Assembly (NCBI GenBank): GCA_018066285.1
Contig: JAGHRS010000002.1
Span: forward strand, 186,001 to 250,000
Direction of reading: 5' to 3'
Source: Candidatus Treponema caballi
Lineage (GTDB): Bacteria; Spirochaetota; Spirochaetia; Treponematales; Treponemataceae
Length of the DNA: 64,000 bases
Shown: in pieces, positions 1-9,089 of the stretch
Layout of the letters: each line of letters starts with the position of its first letter
Numbering within the stretch: the stretch's first letter is position 1
Program-made: the position numbers and the translations under genes
Notes under the pieces: generated by a model
Seen by the model: the letters and a program-made list of their open reading frames with translations, nothing else
Told to the model about the DNA's origin: nothing
Databases searched by the model: none

Positions 1-1285
1 GCTGCTTCTGGTACTCGTCAATGTTGAGCGTTGAAATGTCTATGCCGTTCGCCAGAATGCGTCCTTCCGTCACCGGATACAGGCCGCAGATGAGCTTTAC
101 GATCGTCGTCTTACCCGCGCCGTTGTTGCCGACAAGCGCGAGCTTTTCGCCCTTCTTTATGGTGAAGCTCAAATCCTTCAGAATCCACGGCATGTCGTCG
201 GCGTAGCGGAACGAAACGTGATCAAACACGATTTCAAGACCGTTCTCCGTGTCTGGAATAGCGCCTGAACCAGTGTGCAGGAACTTGTCCTCAGAATCCA
301 TGAACTCGCGGTAGTTTGAGACTTCTGCGCTGCAAAGGGCAGTGTCGCCGACCTTGTACGCAATAAAGCTGAACCAGTTTGTAAAGTTAGCAATGAGTGC
401 AGTGTAGACAATCATCTCAGGAATCGTCATGGCGCCTGCGTACACGCGGGAAACCAGAATGAAGAACGCAAGCAGGTCGCGCGCAACAAGGAACAGCTGG
501 TCAGAGATGGTCGGATAATACCAACGCACCTCGCACCTGTTGTTGAAGTGCCAGATCTTGTTGATGAGCTTTATGCCCGTATCATGCAGCCAGTCCTGCA
601 TCTGGTAAATGCGGATATCCTTTCCGTATTCAGGCTGTGAGTGATTGCGGATGTAGCGCCATTTTGCGCGTGTATCAAGAATCGTTTCCCTTTCCTTCAT
701 GAAGAACTTCTGCGCGTGGTCAACGAGTATGTAGTTGCTTATACCCGCCGCAATGACGACGACGAAAATCCGCCAGTCAAGCAGACAGATTGCCGCACCG
801 TACGTGATGATGCCGACCGCGTTTCCAAGAAGATCCATCGTCAGGTCCAGAATGCCCATGGCGCCGCCCCATTCGTTGACGGCATCAAACGCCTTGTGCA
901 GAATCCTGTGTCCCTGATGTGAATCGATGTTGCTGAAATCAGTTCTGTTCGCCTTATCCATGAGTGACGGCACAAGACCGCCTTCAAAGTTGGTTGAGGC
1001 TGTAATGCTGAAGTACAGATTGTTCTTTGATACCGCCTCAATCGTCATGAGCAGCAGGTTCGCAATGAACACAAGCATGATTACCCAGATGTACCGGACC
1101 ACATCCCCCTTCAGGATGAGGCTCAGCGCAATTGACGGGATGAGCGACGCAAGAACCGGATTCCCGATGCGTGCAAGAACGTTCAGCACGACCTGAAACC
1201 ACGAGCCCGGGCAGACCTTGAACATGCGCTTATACATGTATGCAATGTTCTGGAAAACGTTATATTTCTTCTGAGATTTCTTCAT
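1..1285 (-). CDS. ABC transporter ATP-binding/permease protein, 3' end truncated by window edge
   Basis: Minus-strand reading from ATG at 1285 gives MKKSQKKYNVFQNIAYMYKRMFKV..., TM segments, then LSFTIKKGEKLALVGNNGAGKTTIVKLICGLYPVTEGRI (Walker A); open to base 1. Confidence 0.88.
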   Translation of the reverse strand, partial: MKKSQKKYNVFQNIAYMYKRMFKVCPGSWFQVVLNVLARIGNPVLASLIPSIALSLILKGDVVRYIWVIMLVFIANLLLMTIEAVSKNNLYFSITASTNFEGGLVPSLMDKANRTDFSNIDSHQGHRILHKAFDAVNEWGGAMGILDLTMDLLGNAVGIITYGAAICLLDWRIFVVVIAAGISNYILVDHAQKFFMKERETILDTRAKWRYIRNHSQPEYGKDIRIYQMQDWLHDTGIKLINKIWHFNNRCEVRWYYPTISDQLFLVARDLLAFFILVSRVYAGAMTIPEMIVYTALIANFTNWFSFIAYKVGDTALCSAEVSNYREFMDSEDKFLHTGSGAIPDTENGLEIVFDHVSFRYADDMPWILKDLSFTIKKGEKLALVGNNGAGKTTIVKLICGLYPVTEGRILANGIDISTLNIDEYQKQ

Positions 1286-1383
1286 ACTTCGACTCTACCA
1301 TGAGAAACGGGGGGAGGACAATAAACCTGGAGTTTACACAGTATGATGAATAGTAATATGGGACGCGCATGAAAACGCTTTCC

Positions 1384-1461
1384 GGCTTTCCGTGGCTCGC
1401 GGACTAGCCGCCGCTCGGTATGCGCGTTCCGCGCACACTGGCTCCGCCACCACTCCAATCC
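1384..1461. repeat. GC-rich REP-like intergenic element (copy E1)
   Basis: GGCTTTCCG...AGCCGCC...GGCTCCGCC...CTCCAATCC; same block order as 57325-57391. Confidence 0.5.
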
Positions 1462-1500
1462 GGCTGGGAGCAACTACAGACAATGCATAGTCATGCTTTC

Positions 1501-1610
1501 AGCGGGCGAGTGTAACCCCGCCTTTGTTCGCTGCCATGGCGCCTTTTCGTGAAAATTGCTGCGCACTGCTCGCATTTTTCACGCACTCACTTAGGATTGG
1601 GCTTTCCGGG
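1501..1610. repeat. Hairpin-bearing intergenic element, copy 1
   Basis: AGCGGGCGAG...CCCGCCTTTGTTCGCTGCC...; hairpin CGTGAAAA-ttgctgcgcactgctcgca-TTTTTCACG (1548-1583) with loop identical to that of copy 2. Confidence 0.65.
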
Positions 1611-1686
1611 ATTCTGTAACTCGCAGTTGTCTGTCACGCGCAGAGAATAATAAACAGAAAAAATCGCGCTGCATGTTTTTGAGGCG

Positions 1687-1900
1687 AAAAGTGGTCACTT
1701 TTAATGGATTTTCACTGAGAATTAACCACTTTTTTTGGTGCAAAACAGAGATATGTGCTTTATATACAGTTTTTGCAGTAAAAAAAGGTGATTAAAAGCA
1801 TTTTGACGAAAAAAAAAGCAAATAGTAACACTTTTATAGCACATATTTCCCGTTTTCATGGTCACTTTTTGTGCATTTTTGCTGAAAAGTAACCACTTTT
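1687..1900. promoter_or_regulatory. Cluster of five AAAAGTnnCCACTTTT-like (partly palindromic) motifs
   Basis: AAAAGTGGTCACTTTT (1687-1702), ATTAACCACTTTTTT (1721-1735), AATAGTAACACTTTT (1821-1835), CATGGTCACTTTTT (1857-1870), AAAAGTAACCACTTTT (1885-1900). Confidence 0.45.
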
Positions 1901-1939
1901 ATGCGATTTTTCGTGCAATGCGCGTTTCTGTGAAATAAA

Positions 1940-2096
1940 AGCGGGCGAGGGGAGTTGGGGGTTACACTCGCACACGTCCATGTGTGCTCGTTTCACCCCG
2001 CCTTTGTTCGCTGCCGGCGCCATCCATGACGCCTTTTCATTACAATAGCTGCGCACTGCTCGCAATTGTAATGCGCTCACTTCGGGTCCGACTCCC
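1940..2096. repeat. Hairpin-bearing intergenic element, copy 2, bounded by inverted tRNA-Gly T-arm fragments
   Basis: Left end AGCGGGCGAGGGGAGT equals the tRNA-Gly 3' end (complement); right end GGGTCCGACTCCCCT is the same T-arm in opposite orientation; perfect 9-bp hairpin CATTACAAT/ATTGTAATG at 2036-2071. Confidence 0.65.
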
Positions 2097-2164
2097 CTGA
2101 ATATCTTTTCTCAGAATTATTGTGAAATAAGAGCCTAATGGGCTTTTTTTGGGATTTGTTTTAT

Positions 2165-2236
2165 AGCGGGCGAGGGGAGTCGGACCCCCGTCTGAGGCTT
2201 GGGAAGCGCCTGTAATAGCCGTTATACGACGCCCGC
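2165..2236 (-). tRNA. tRNA-Gly(CCC)
   Basis: Reverse complement GCGGGCGTCGTATAACGGCTATTACAGGCGCTTCCCAAGCCTCAGACGGGGGTCCGACTCCCCTCGCCCGCT: 7-bp acceptor stem, T-loop TCCGACT, anticodon loop TTCCCAA (one mismatch in anticodon stem). Confidence 0.88.
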
Positions 2237-2364
2237 AGTAATAAACTAAGTGTAGGAAAGTTGATTTAATTTGTCAATGTTAAGTTGAAATCTCCAAAAT
2301 GTGTGATATACTGTATTTCAGAATGCGCGGGGTGTTTCCCCGTGTCTGATGAAAGGAGTTTAGT

Positions 2365-2781
2365 ATGGCTAAAAAAAGCGCAAAGTTTCCGATTATCTAT
2401 CTGATTGGAACTGTCCTCATCATTGCTGGTTTCATATGCCCTATATTCAAGGGAAAAGGCCTGCTGGGAATAACAAAAACCGGATTTGATTTCCTTAATT
2501 TTGACAATTTTGGAACAATCACCATTGCAGGTCTTCTGATTTTCTGCGGTGCCGTTCTCGGAGCTCTTGTTGCCCTGCTGAAAGGAAAAGGTGCGAAGTT
2601 CCTGAAGTTCATCTTCATCCTTGCAAGTATAGCAGGCGGTGTTATGCTCTTTATTTACTTCAACAACAGCTGGATTGGACAGGTATTCGGAAAAGGACTT
2701 TTCAAGAATGCCTATATTGGTTTCTGGATGATCTGCGCCGGCTGGGTTGTCGGTCTCATTGGAGCCCTGACAAACAAGTAA
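2365..2781 (+). CDS. Small multi-TM membrane protein of unknown function
   Basis: 138-aa ORF with about four hydrophobic segments, SD AAAGGAG upstream, terminator downstream. Confidence 0.75.
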   Translation: MAKKSAKFPIIYLIGTVLIIAGFICPIFKGKGLLGITKTGFDFLNFDNFGTITIAGLLIFCGAVLGALVALLKGKGAKFLKFIFILASIAGGVMLFIYFNNSWIGQVFGKGLFKNAYIGFWMICAGWVVGLIGALTNK

Positions 2782-2817
2782 GTTTCAGAAAGCAGCTTTT
2801 TTCTGATTGTTGAAAAA

Positions 2818-2858
2818 ACCGCGTGAGTATGGTACTATTCACGCGGTTATTTTTTTTG
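2818..2858 (+). terminator. Rho-independent terminator
   Basis: AACCGCGTGA...TCACGCGGTT followed by ATTTTTTTT. Confidence 0.8.
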
Positions 2859-2876
2859 CGCCAGCAAAAAAAATAT

Positions 2877-2950
2877 GGTCCATTAGCTCAGATGGATAGA
2901 GCGTCTCCCTCCTAAGGAGAAGGTCGCACGTTCGACTCGTGTATGGATCA
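2877..2950 (+). tRNA. tRNA-Arg(CCT)
   Basis: GGTCCATTAGCTCAGATGGATAGAGCGTCTCCCTCCTAAGGAGAAGGTCGCACGTTCGACTCGTGTATGGATCA; anticodon CCT. Confidence 0.93.
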
Positions 2951-2985
2951 AAAAAAAGAGGTGCTCGATGCACCTCTTTTTTTTA
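2951..2985 (+). terminator. Bidirectional terminator between tRNA-Arg and HAD gene
   Basis: AAAAAAAGAGGTGC-tcgat-GCACCTCTTTTTTTT. Confidence 0.8.
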
Positions 2986-3630
2986 TATCAAACCTGTTTG
3001 TGTAAGCTTGATCAGTTCATCCGGGCCGGAAACAAGAATGCCGCCCATGCCAAGCGTAAGAGGCGTGGCAATGTCTACGGCGTAGCGGTCGCCGATGGAA
3101 ACGCACGCTGAAGCCGGAACACCGAGCAGTTCAACTGCCTTAAGAAACGGCTCAGGCGCTGGCTTTGAGATGCCGCATGTATCAAGTCCCACGACGTCCC
3201 TGAAAAAGCCCTCAATACCGAGCGCTGCAAGATTGCGCCGCCCTGTTTTCACGGGATTATTCGTAACAGCAATAATCTGGTATCTTTCTGAAAGCTGCCG
3301 CATCACAGCAACAAGGTGCTCATCCGTTTTCAGAAAGGCTTCCGGCTGGATAAGCTCACTTCTCCACGCAATGCTCTGGGAAACGGGAATGCCGAACTTC
3401 AGCATGATGTTTGCAAGCGTAATCTGCTGTCCGTCATGCTCTGCCGCCCACGCTTTCCGCTCATCCGAAACCATGCGCCTCGCTTCATCCGCAGAAATAC
3501 CGCGGAGCCTTGCAAATTCGCGCACCTGTACATCCACCTGTTCAAAGGCATAGGCTTCGTTAGTGTAGAGCGTGTTGTCTATGTCAAAAATGAGTGCGGA
3601 AATTGTTTCAGGCAGGTTGAAGCAGTTCAT
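2983..3630 (-). CDS. HAD-family hydrolase
   Basis: ALIFDIDNTLYTNEAYAF, AVTNNPVKTGRRN, SIGDRYAVDIATPLTLGM HAD motifs. Confidence 0.88.
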   Translation of the reverse strand: MNCFNLPETISALIFDIDNTLYTNEAYAFEQVDVQVREFARLRGISADEARRMVSDERKAWAAEHDGQQITLANIMLKFGIPVSQSIAWRSELIQPEAFLKTDEHLVAVMRQLSERYQIIAVTNNPVKTGRRNLAALGIEGFFRDVVGLDTCGISKPAPEPFLKAVELLGVPASACVSIGDRYAVDIATPLTLGMGGILVSGPDELIKLTQTGLI

Positions 3631-3636
3631 GCCGGA

Positions 3637-4920
3637 TCAGAGTCCCTTGAACTTTTTATAAAGCTCAATGTAATGTTTCTGGCGGTCCTTGTCGGGGAAG
3701 TATATCGTTCTGTGTGCCATCATGGCAGTTGCAGCTGATGAGATTGACGTGTATTCCTCAAGACCGAACATGGCTACGGCTGCGTCTCCGGTAAGCTCAG
3801 AGTCAGCGCAGTCTGCCACCGCATACGGAATGCCCGTAATGTCTGCCTTCATCTGCATCCACGGTGCGCTCCATGCCTGGCCGCCCGTACACGCGATAAT
3901 CTTTGGAATGGCAACGCCATGTTCTTCTGCTGCCTTGAAAAGCCTTGCCATCTCGCGTCTGACACCGAATGCAATATCAAGGAGAAGGGTAAAGCCGTCG
4001 CTTTCCTCGTGCTTTAAAAGCCAACTGACCGTTTCATCGTACGGAATGTCTGCGTACAGGTTGTCATAGCGCCATTTGCTGAATCTGAGTCCGCTGTCCG
4101 GAATGATGACTGACGCATTCCAGAATGGCGGAACGGGACTTGGCAGTGTCCTGATGCTTTTTGCTATAAGCGGCTCTTTAGTGCAGAGGTTTATTCCTTC
4201 ACTTGTTCCCGCCCTGTCGCAGACAAGACCCGGTGTGAGCGTGTTCGTTCCGATGAGCGCAATCGTAAAATCAGGTCCGCCGCAGAATACTGGTGGAAGA
4301 TGATCATCAGGACAGTCCCGGTCAATCATGCCCATTTCAATGGCAAGCTCACGCTTTATGCGGCCTGCGCTTTTTCCAAGCGGAACGTAGCGTGCGAGCT
4401 TTTTTTCGGGAATGCCGAAATCGCGCAGGTCTTCATCAGTCCAGTACGCTTTCTTGTAGCGGATATCCGGCAGCACTGTCTGTGCCGTTCCCGTCAGCTG
4501 AAATACCAGCCACTCAGGAACAGGCAGAATGGGCTCATCCGAAAGCCACATCTCCTTTTTTTCGTGCTTTATATGAAGAAGACGCGGCAGGAAGAGCGAC
4601 ATGGATGGGGCGAGGGAAGAAACTTCAGCGGCAATCTCATCATCGCGGAGCGGTTCGTTCCAGAGAAATGAGCCTTCGCTGTTTGCAAGACTTGGTCCGT
4701 TTCCAGATATGGCGATTGCGCGGACATCAAGATAGCCCTGCTCTTTGGTTTCCTCTTTCAGCGAGGCAAAAGCTTCTTTCAAAGAAAAAAGCCACCGGTC
4801 GGACTTCTGCCTGCTGTTGATTGCAGCTTTTGTCCGCGCGATGGCTTTTCCTTCTGTTGTAATAAGAGCAGCTTTGAGTGAAGATGTTCCTATATCTGCA
4901 CAAAAAACCACTCTGTTCAT
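3637..4920 (-). CDS. FGGY-family carbohydrate kinase
   Basis: N-terminal CADIGTSSLKAALI and C-terminal IIACTGGQAWSAPWMQMKADITGIP motifs. Confidence 0.85.
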   Translation of the reverse strand: MNRVVFCADIGTSSLKAALITTEGKAIARTKAAINSRQKSDRWLFSLKEAFASLKEETKEQGYLDVRAIAISGNGPSLANSEGSFLWNEPLRDDEIAAEVSSLAPSMSLFLPRLLHIKHEKKEMWLSDEPILPVPEWLVFQLTGTAQTVLPDIRYKKAYWTDEDLRDFGIPEKKLARYVPLGKSAGRIKRELAIEMGMIDRDCPDDHLPPVFCGGPDFTIALIGTNTLTPGLVCDRAGTSEGINLCTKEPLIAKSIRTLPSPVPPFWNASVIIPDSGLRFSKWRYDNLYADIPYDETVSWLLKHEESDGFTLLLDIAFGVRREMARLFKAAEEHGVAIPKIIACTGGQAWSAPWMQMKADITGIPYAVADCADSELTGDAAVAMFGLEEYTSISSAATAMMAHRTIYFPDKDRQKHYIELYKKFKGL

Positions 4921-4921
4921 A

Positions 4922-6160
4922 TTAATCGTGTTTTACCAGTTTTTCGATGATAGTACGGTTATCCAGCAGGTCACTGAGTGACTGGTTGTGATGGAGACGT
5001 GCTATGACATTTGCGAAAAGTCCTGAAACGTTGGTGCTGATGTACCATTCGCATTTCAGAAGCTCTTCGTGATAAACGGCGTTCGTACCGATGATGCGGT
5101 AGAACAGGCCTTTCTTGTATGCCTCGTTGAACTGGTTGATTGCGTCTCCCGTAAAGAACGGAAGGCTGATTGCAGCGATAACCTTTGTAGCGCCCTGTTC
5201 CTTAAGGAATTCCATAGCCTTGAGGAGTGTACCACCGGTACCGAGCATATCATCTGCCAGGAAGGCGACCTTTCCGTGAACATCGCCGAGCAGTTTTACT
5301 GCCTTGATGTTTGTGTCGCGTGCGTTCTGGGTGACGATTGAGTAATCGCGCTCTTTATAAATGAGGGCAAGAGGCTTTTTCAGGCCTGTTGCGTAGAACT
5401 TGTTGCGGTCAACGGCGCCTGTATCAGGTGAAACAACAACGAAGTTGTCGTTTTTCTCAGAAAGATCAACAAGTTTTGAAAGCTCGCGGATAATCTGGTA
5501 ACTTGCGTGCAGGTTTTCGCAGTGTGTTGTGCTGAAGGCGTTCTCAATTTCGCGTGAGTGAATATCAAGCGTGATGATGCGTGAAACGCCCATGTTTTCG
5601 TAAATGTGTCCAAGAAGACTTGCTGTAAGGCCTTCCCGTCCCTTCTTCTTGTGCTGGCGGCTGTACGGATAGACCGGAACAACCAGTGTGATGCGGTCGG
5701 CACCAGCCTGGCGGACGGCGTCAATCGTAACCAGCAGAGAAATGACGTGGTCGTTTACTGAAAGAGAAAGGTGGTTTTTACCGCCATTCAGTGAAAGGAC
5801 CTGGTGGTTCTCAACATCCTGGAAGATGTACACATCCTTTCCTCGGATGCAGTCCTTGATTTCAGCCTTGAACTCACCGTTCATAAAGTAGGTGAATTCG
5901 CAGTTGCACTTGAACTCAGGCGGGCGGTAGCTTGTTACGTTGCCGCGGACACAGAGCTCTGAAGTCTGTAAATCATTATAGTAGTTTACATCCTTGATAA
6001 GTGCTTCTTTGTCAATTTCGTATCTTTGTGAAATAACATCACGTTTCAGGTTGAAACGGTGTTTATACATGTGGCGCAGATGTGCAATAACTTCGTTTGC
6101 AAACGCTTCTCCACCCGGACAGGCAATAATCGCGAGATTGGTCGGCTCGGAATATGGCAT
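4922..6160 (-). CDS. prs: Ribose-phosphate pyrophosphokinase (long form)
   Basis: LVVPVYPYSRQHKKKGREGLTASLLGHIYENMGVSRIITLDIHSREIENAF and FLADDMLGTGGTLLKAMEFLKEQGA; 412 aa. Confidence 0.88.
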   Translation of the reverse strand: MPYSEPTNLAIIACPGGEAFANEVIAHLRHMYKHRFNLKRDVISQRYEIDKEALIKDVNYYNDLQTSELCVRGNVTSYRPPEFKCNCEFTYFMNGEFKAEIKDCIRGKDVYIFQDVENHQVLSLNGGKNHLSLSVNDHVISLLVTIDAVRQAGADRITLVVPVYPYSRQHKKKGREGLTASLLGHIYENMGVSRIITLDIHSREIENAFSTTHCENLHASYQIIRELSKLVDLSEKNDNFVVVSPDTGAVDRNKFYATGLKKPLALIYKERDYSIVTQNARDTNIKAVKLLGDVHGKVAFLADDMLGTGGTLLKAMEFLKEQGATKVIAAISLPFFTGDAINQFNEAYKKGLFYRIIGTNAVYHEELLKCEWYISTNVSGLFANVIARLHHNQSLSDLLDNRTIIEKLVKHD

Positions 6161-6248
6161 TTTGTGAAGACCCCTTGAGTTTTACTTCACTTTTGTTTTA
6201 CCATTTTTAAGGTAAAAAAGCAAGGATGAAAAACGTCCGGTCAATCGC

Positions 6249-6277
6249 TTGACGCACTTGTGTCATTTTGATATTAT
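6249..6277 (+). promoter_or_regulatory. Sigma-70 type promoter for rpmB
   Basis: TTGACG-17 nt-TATTAT. Confidence 0.6.
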
Positions 6278-6308
6278 TCATTCCAAGCAAATTACAGGAA
6301 GGTTAGTT

Positions 6309-6500
6309 ATGTCCAGAAGATGCGATATTTGCGGAAAAGGCTCACTCAGTGGTAACAAAGTTTCAAAGTCAAAAATACACGTACGCCGTACATGGAAGCC
6401 AAATATTGTTTCTGTAAAAACAGAAATTGACGGCAGAACATTGACACTCAATATGTGCACACGTTGTCTTCGCAGCGGTTTTGTTACAAAGAAAGTATGA
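6309..6500 (+). CDS. rpmB: 50S ribosomal protein L28
   Basis: MSRRCDICGKGSLSGNKVSKSKIHVRRTWKPNIVSVKTEIDGRTLTLNMCTRCLRSGFVTKKV. Confidence 0.95.
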   Translation: MSRRCDICGKGSLSGNKVSKSKIHVRRTWKPNIVSVKTEIDGRTLTLNMCTRCLRSGFVTKKV

Positions 6501-6526
6501 TGTAGCCGGTTCCCGGTATTTAATAA

Positions 6527-6568
6527 GAACGCTCCGTTCGGTCATCCGAATCGTGAGCGTTTTTTTTT
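6527..6568 (+). terminator. Rho-independent terminator
   Basis: AACGCTCcgttcggtcatccgaatcgtGAGCGTTTTTTTTT. Confidence 0.75.
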
Positions 6569-6659
6569 GCTCTGTCACGGATATTTCAATCAGACTGTAA
6601 AAACTTTAAGAATATTTAAACTATTGAAATAATACTTAAAAAATGGTAGCATTACTGAT

Positions 6660-7211
6660 ATGAACGGTGCAATAAAAGCTGTTGCAGACCGGCTCAAGGG
6701 TCTGCGTGAAATCATGGATGTTTCAGTTGAGGAAGCTGCAAAGGTTTGCGGCATTTCCGCTGAACAGTATGAGGCTTACGAGACCGGAGATATCGACATT
6801 CCGGTAGGCGTGCTTCACAGCATGGCCAAAGAATACGGCTTCGAGCTTACAACACTCATTTCCGGCAACGAGCCGCACATGAAGTCCTATTTCCTCACCA
6901 AGAAAGACAAGGGCCTTTCAGTAGACCGCAGAAGCGACTACAAGTACCAGTCACTGGCGTTTGGCTTTGCAAACCGCCGCGCTGATCCGTTCATCGTCAC
7001 CGTTACTCCCGAAGAAACAAGGGAAATCCACTTTAACAGCCATCCAGGCCATGAGTTCAACTTCATGCTTGAAGGCTCCATGAAAATCGTCGTTGACGGC
7101 AAGGAGATGCAGCTGGATGAAGGCGATTCTCTGTATTTTGATGCAACCAAGCCGCACGGCATGCAGGCGTTGAACAATAAAAAAGCCAAGTTCCTTGCAA
7201 TAATTATTTAG
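6660..7211 (+). CDS. XRE-family HTH + cupin domain protein (module 1 regulator)
   Basis: N-terminal HTH (MDVSVEEAAKVCGISAEQYEAYETGDIDIP), C-terminal cupin (HPGHEFNFMLEGSMKIVVDGKEMQLDEGDSLYFDATKPHGMQAL). Confidence 0.88.
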   Translation: MNGAIKAVADRLKGLREIMDVSVEEAAKVCGISAEQYEAYETGDIDIPVGVLHSMAKEYGFELTTLISGNEPHMKSYFLTKKDKGLSVDRRSDYKYQSLAFGFANRRADPFIVTVTPEETREIHFNSHPGHEFNFMLEGSMKIVVDGKEMQLDEGDSLYFDATKPHGMQALNNKKAKFLAIII

Positions 7212-7338
7212 CCGGATGTCTGCCTCACGGTACGGTGTCCGGCGCATTTGCCCCCGCTGCTGGTAATGCAGTCTGGCTTTTTTAGCCGGCAGATGACTGC
7301 GGTTGTTCCGCAAAAACAAGCAAGGATTTGTATTTATT

Positions 7339-9075
7339 ATGGAAGAAGTATTTTTACCACGCATTGAGTTTTCTGATTACGAAGACTTTTACAAGAATTA
7401 TAAGATAAACGTTCCTGACAATTTCAACTTTTCATATGATGTCATGGATGTGCTCGCTGAAAAATGCGGCAACAAGCGCGCCCTCGTCTGGACAAATGAT
7501 GAAGGCCTTTCCCACGGGTTCTCGTTTGCAGAGCTGAAAGAGCGTATTGATGCAACGGCTTCCTTCTTCAGAGAGGCAGGAATCGGCAAGGGCGACATGG
7601 TCATGCTGATCCTGCAGCGCCGCTACGAGTTCTGGTTTTCAATCCTTGCGCTGCACAAGCTTGGCGCGACTGCAATCCCTGCAACGCACATGCTTACAAA
7701 GGAAGACATCGTGTACCGCAACAATGCGGCTTCAATAAAGGCCGTCGTCGCCGTCAACGATGGAGACATCCTCTCTCACATTGACGCGTCGCTTTCTGAA
7801 AGCCCGTCGCTCAAAATCCGCATTGCCGTAAACCCGCATGGACTTGATGTGCTTTCAAAAGACGATTACACCAGCCCGGACGGTACGCTGCATGAAGGTA
7901 AGGTGCTTCCAGAAGGCTGGCTCGACTTTGTTGCAGGAACTTCTGCCGCTCCTGCCTTCAAGGCACCAACTGCTGAGGAACGCAAGGCGCTCAACAGGAA
8001 TGACGACATCATGCTCGCATACTTTACAAGCGGCACGACAAGCCATCCAAAGCTTGTTGCTCACGACTTCACCTATCCGCTCGGACACATTGTCACAGCC
8101 AAGTACTGGCAGCAGGTCAAGAAAGACGGCCTTCACCTTACCGTTGCTGACACGGGCTGGGGAAAGGCTGTCTGGGGAAAGCTCTACGGTCAGTTCATCT
8201 GCGAGTGCGCAGTTTTCGTATATGACTATCATGCAAAATTCAAGCCGATTGACCTTTTGAAACAGGTTGAGACGCACAAGATAACGTCTTTCTGCGCACC
8301 GCCGACAATTTACCGATTCCTCATTCAGGAAGACCTTTCCCAGTTTGACCTTTCTACGCTCGAACACTGCTCAACTGCAGGCGAGCCGCTTTCTGAGGAA
8401 GTATTCAACAAATGGAAAGCCATGACGGGTCTTGAGCTCCGCGAAGGTTTCGGCCAGACGGAGACAACCTGCTCAATCCTCAACTTTGGTCAGGAGCGCG
8501 TAAAACCGGGCTCAATCGGAAAGCCGGCACCGTACTACAACGTTGTCCTTCTGAACGATGACCTTGAAGAATGCGAAGACGGTGAAGTAGGGCAGATTGC
8601 TTTCCCGATTAATGACGGCCGTTTCCCAGGTCTTTTCCTTGAATACTACCGCGACCCGCAGAAGACTGCTGAAGTCAATCATGACGGCTATTATTTCACC
8701 GGCGACACTGCTTGGCGTGACGAAGACGGTTTCTTCTGGTTTACAGGAAGAAGCGATGATGTTATAAAATGTTCAGGATACCGCATCGGAACGTTTGAGG
8801 TTGAAAGCGTCCTCATGCAGCATCCGGCTGTTGTTGAATGCGCCGTTACGGCAGCTCCGGACCCGGTACGCGGACAGGTCGTCAAGGCGACGATCGTACT
8901 TGCAAAGAACTACAAACCGGGCAGTGCAGAGCTTGTAAAGGAGATTCAGAAGTTCGTCAAGGAGACGACCGCTCCGTACAAGTATCCGCGCATAGTTGAG
9001 TTTGTTGACGAGCTGCCGAAGACAATCAGCGGCAAAATCAAGAGAAGAGACTTACGCGAAAAGACAGATAAGTGA
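7339..9075 (+). CDS. AMP-binding acyl-CoA synthetase/ligase (module 1)
   Basis: TSGTTSHPKLV, EGFGQTETT, GYYFTGDTAWRDEDGFFWFTGRSDDVIKCSGYRIGTFEVES, PKTISGKIKRRDLRE. Confidence 0.92.
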   Translation: MEEVFLPRIEFSDYEDFYKNYKINVPDNFNFSYDVMDVLAEKCGNKRALVWTNDEGLSHGFSFAELKERIDATASFFREAGIGKGDMVMLILQRRYEFWFSILALHKLGATAIPATHMLTKEDIVYRNNAASIKAVVAVNDGDILSHIDASLSESPSLKIRIAVNPHGLDVLSKDDYTSPDGTLHEGKVLPEGWLDFVAGTSAAPAFKAPTAEERKALNRNDDIMLAYFTSGTTSHPKLVAHDFTYPLGHIVTAKYWQQVKKDGLHLTVADTGWGKAVWGKLYGQFICECAVFVYDYHAKFKPIDLLKQVETHKITSFCAPPTIYRFLIQEDLSQFDLSTLEHCSTAGEPLSEEVFNKWKAMTGLELREGFGQTETTCSILNFGQERVKPGSIGKPAPYYNVVLLNDDLEECEDGEVGQIAFPINDGRFPGLFLEYYRDPQKTAEVNHDGYYFTGDTAWRDEDGFFWFTGRSDDVIKCSGYRIGTFEVESVLMQHPAVVECAVTAAPDPVRGQVVKATIVLAKNYKPGSAELVKEIQKFVKETTAPYKYPRIVEFVDELPKTISGKIKRRDLREKTDK

Positions 9076-9089
9076 CAGGAGGAATAGAT

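Noticed and set aside
1862-2080. 72-aa minus-strand ORF
   Set aside because: Lies across the hairpin element and the CACTTTT motif cluster; no SD or family signature.
4293-4820. Large antisense ORF opposite the FGGY kinase
   Set aside because: Kinase motifs are clear on the minus strand; the plus-strand translation is compositionally odd and motif-free.
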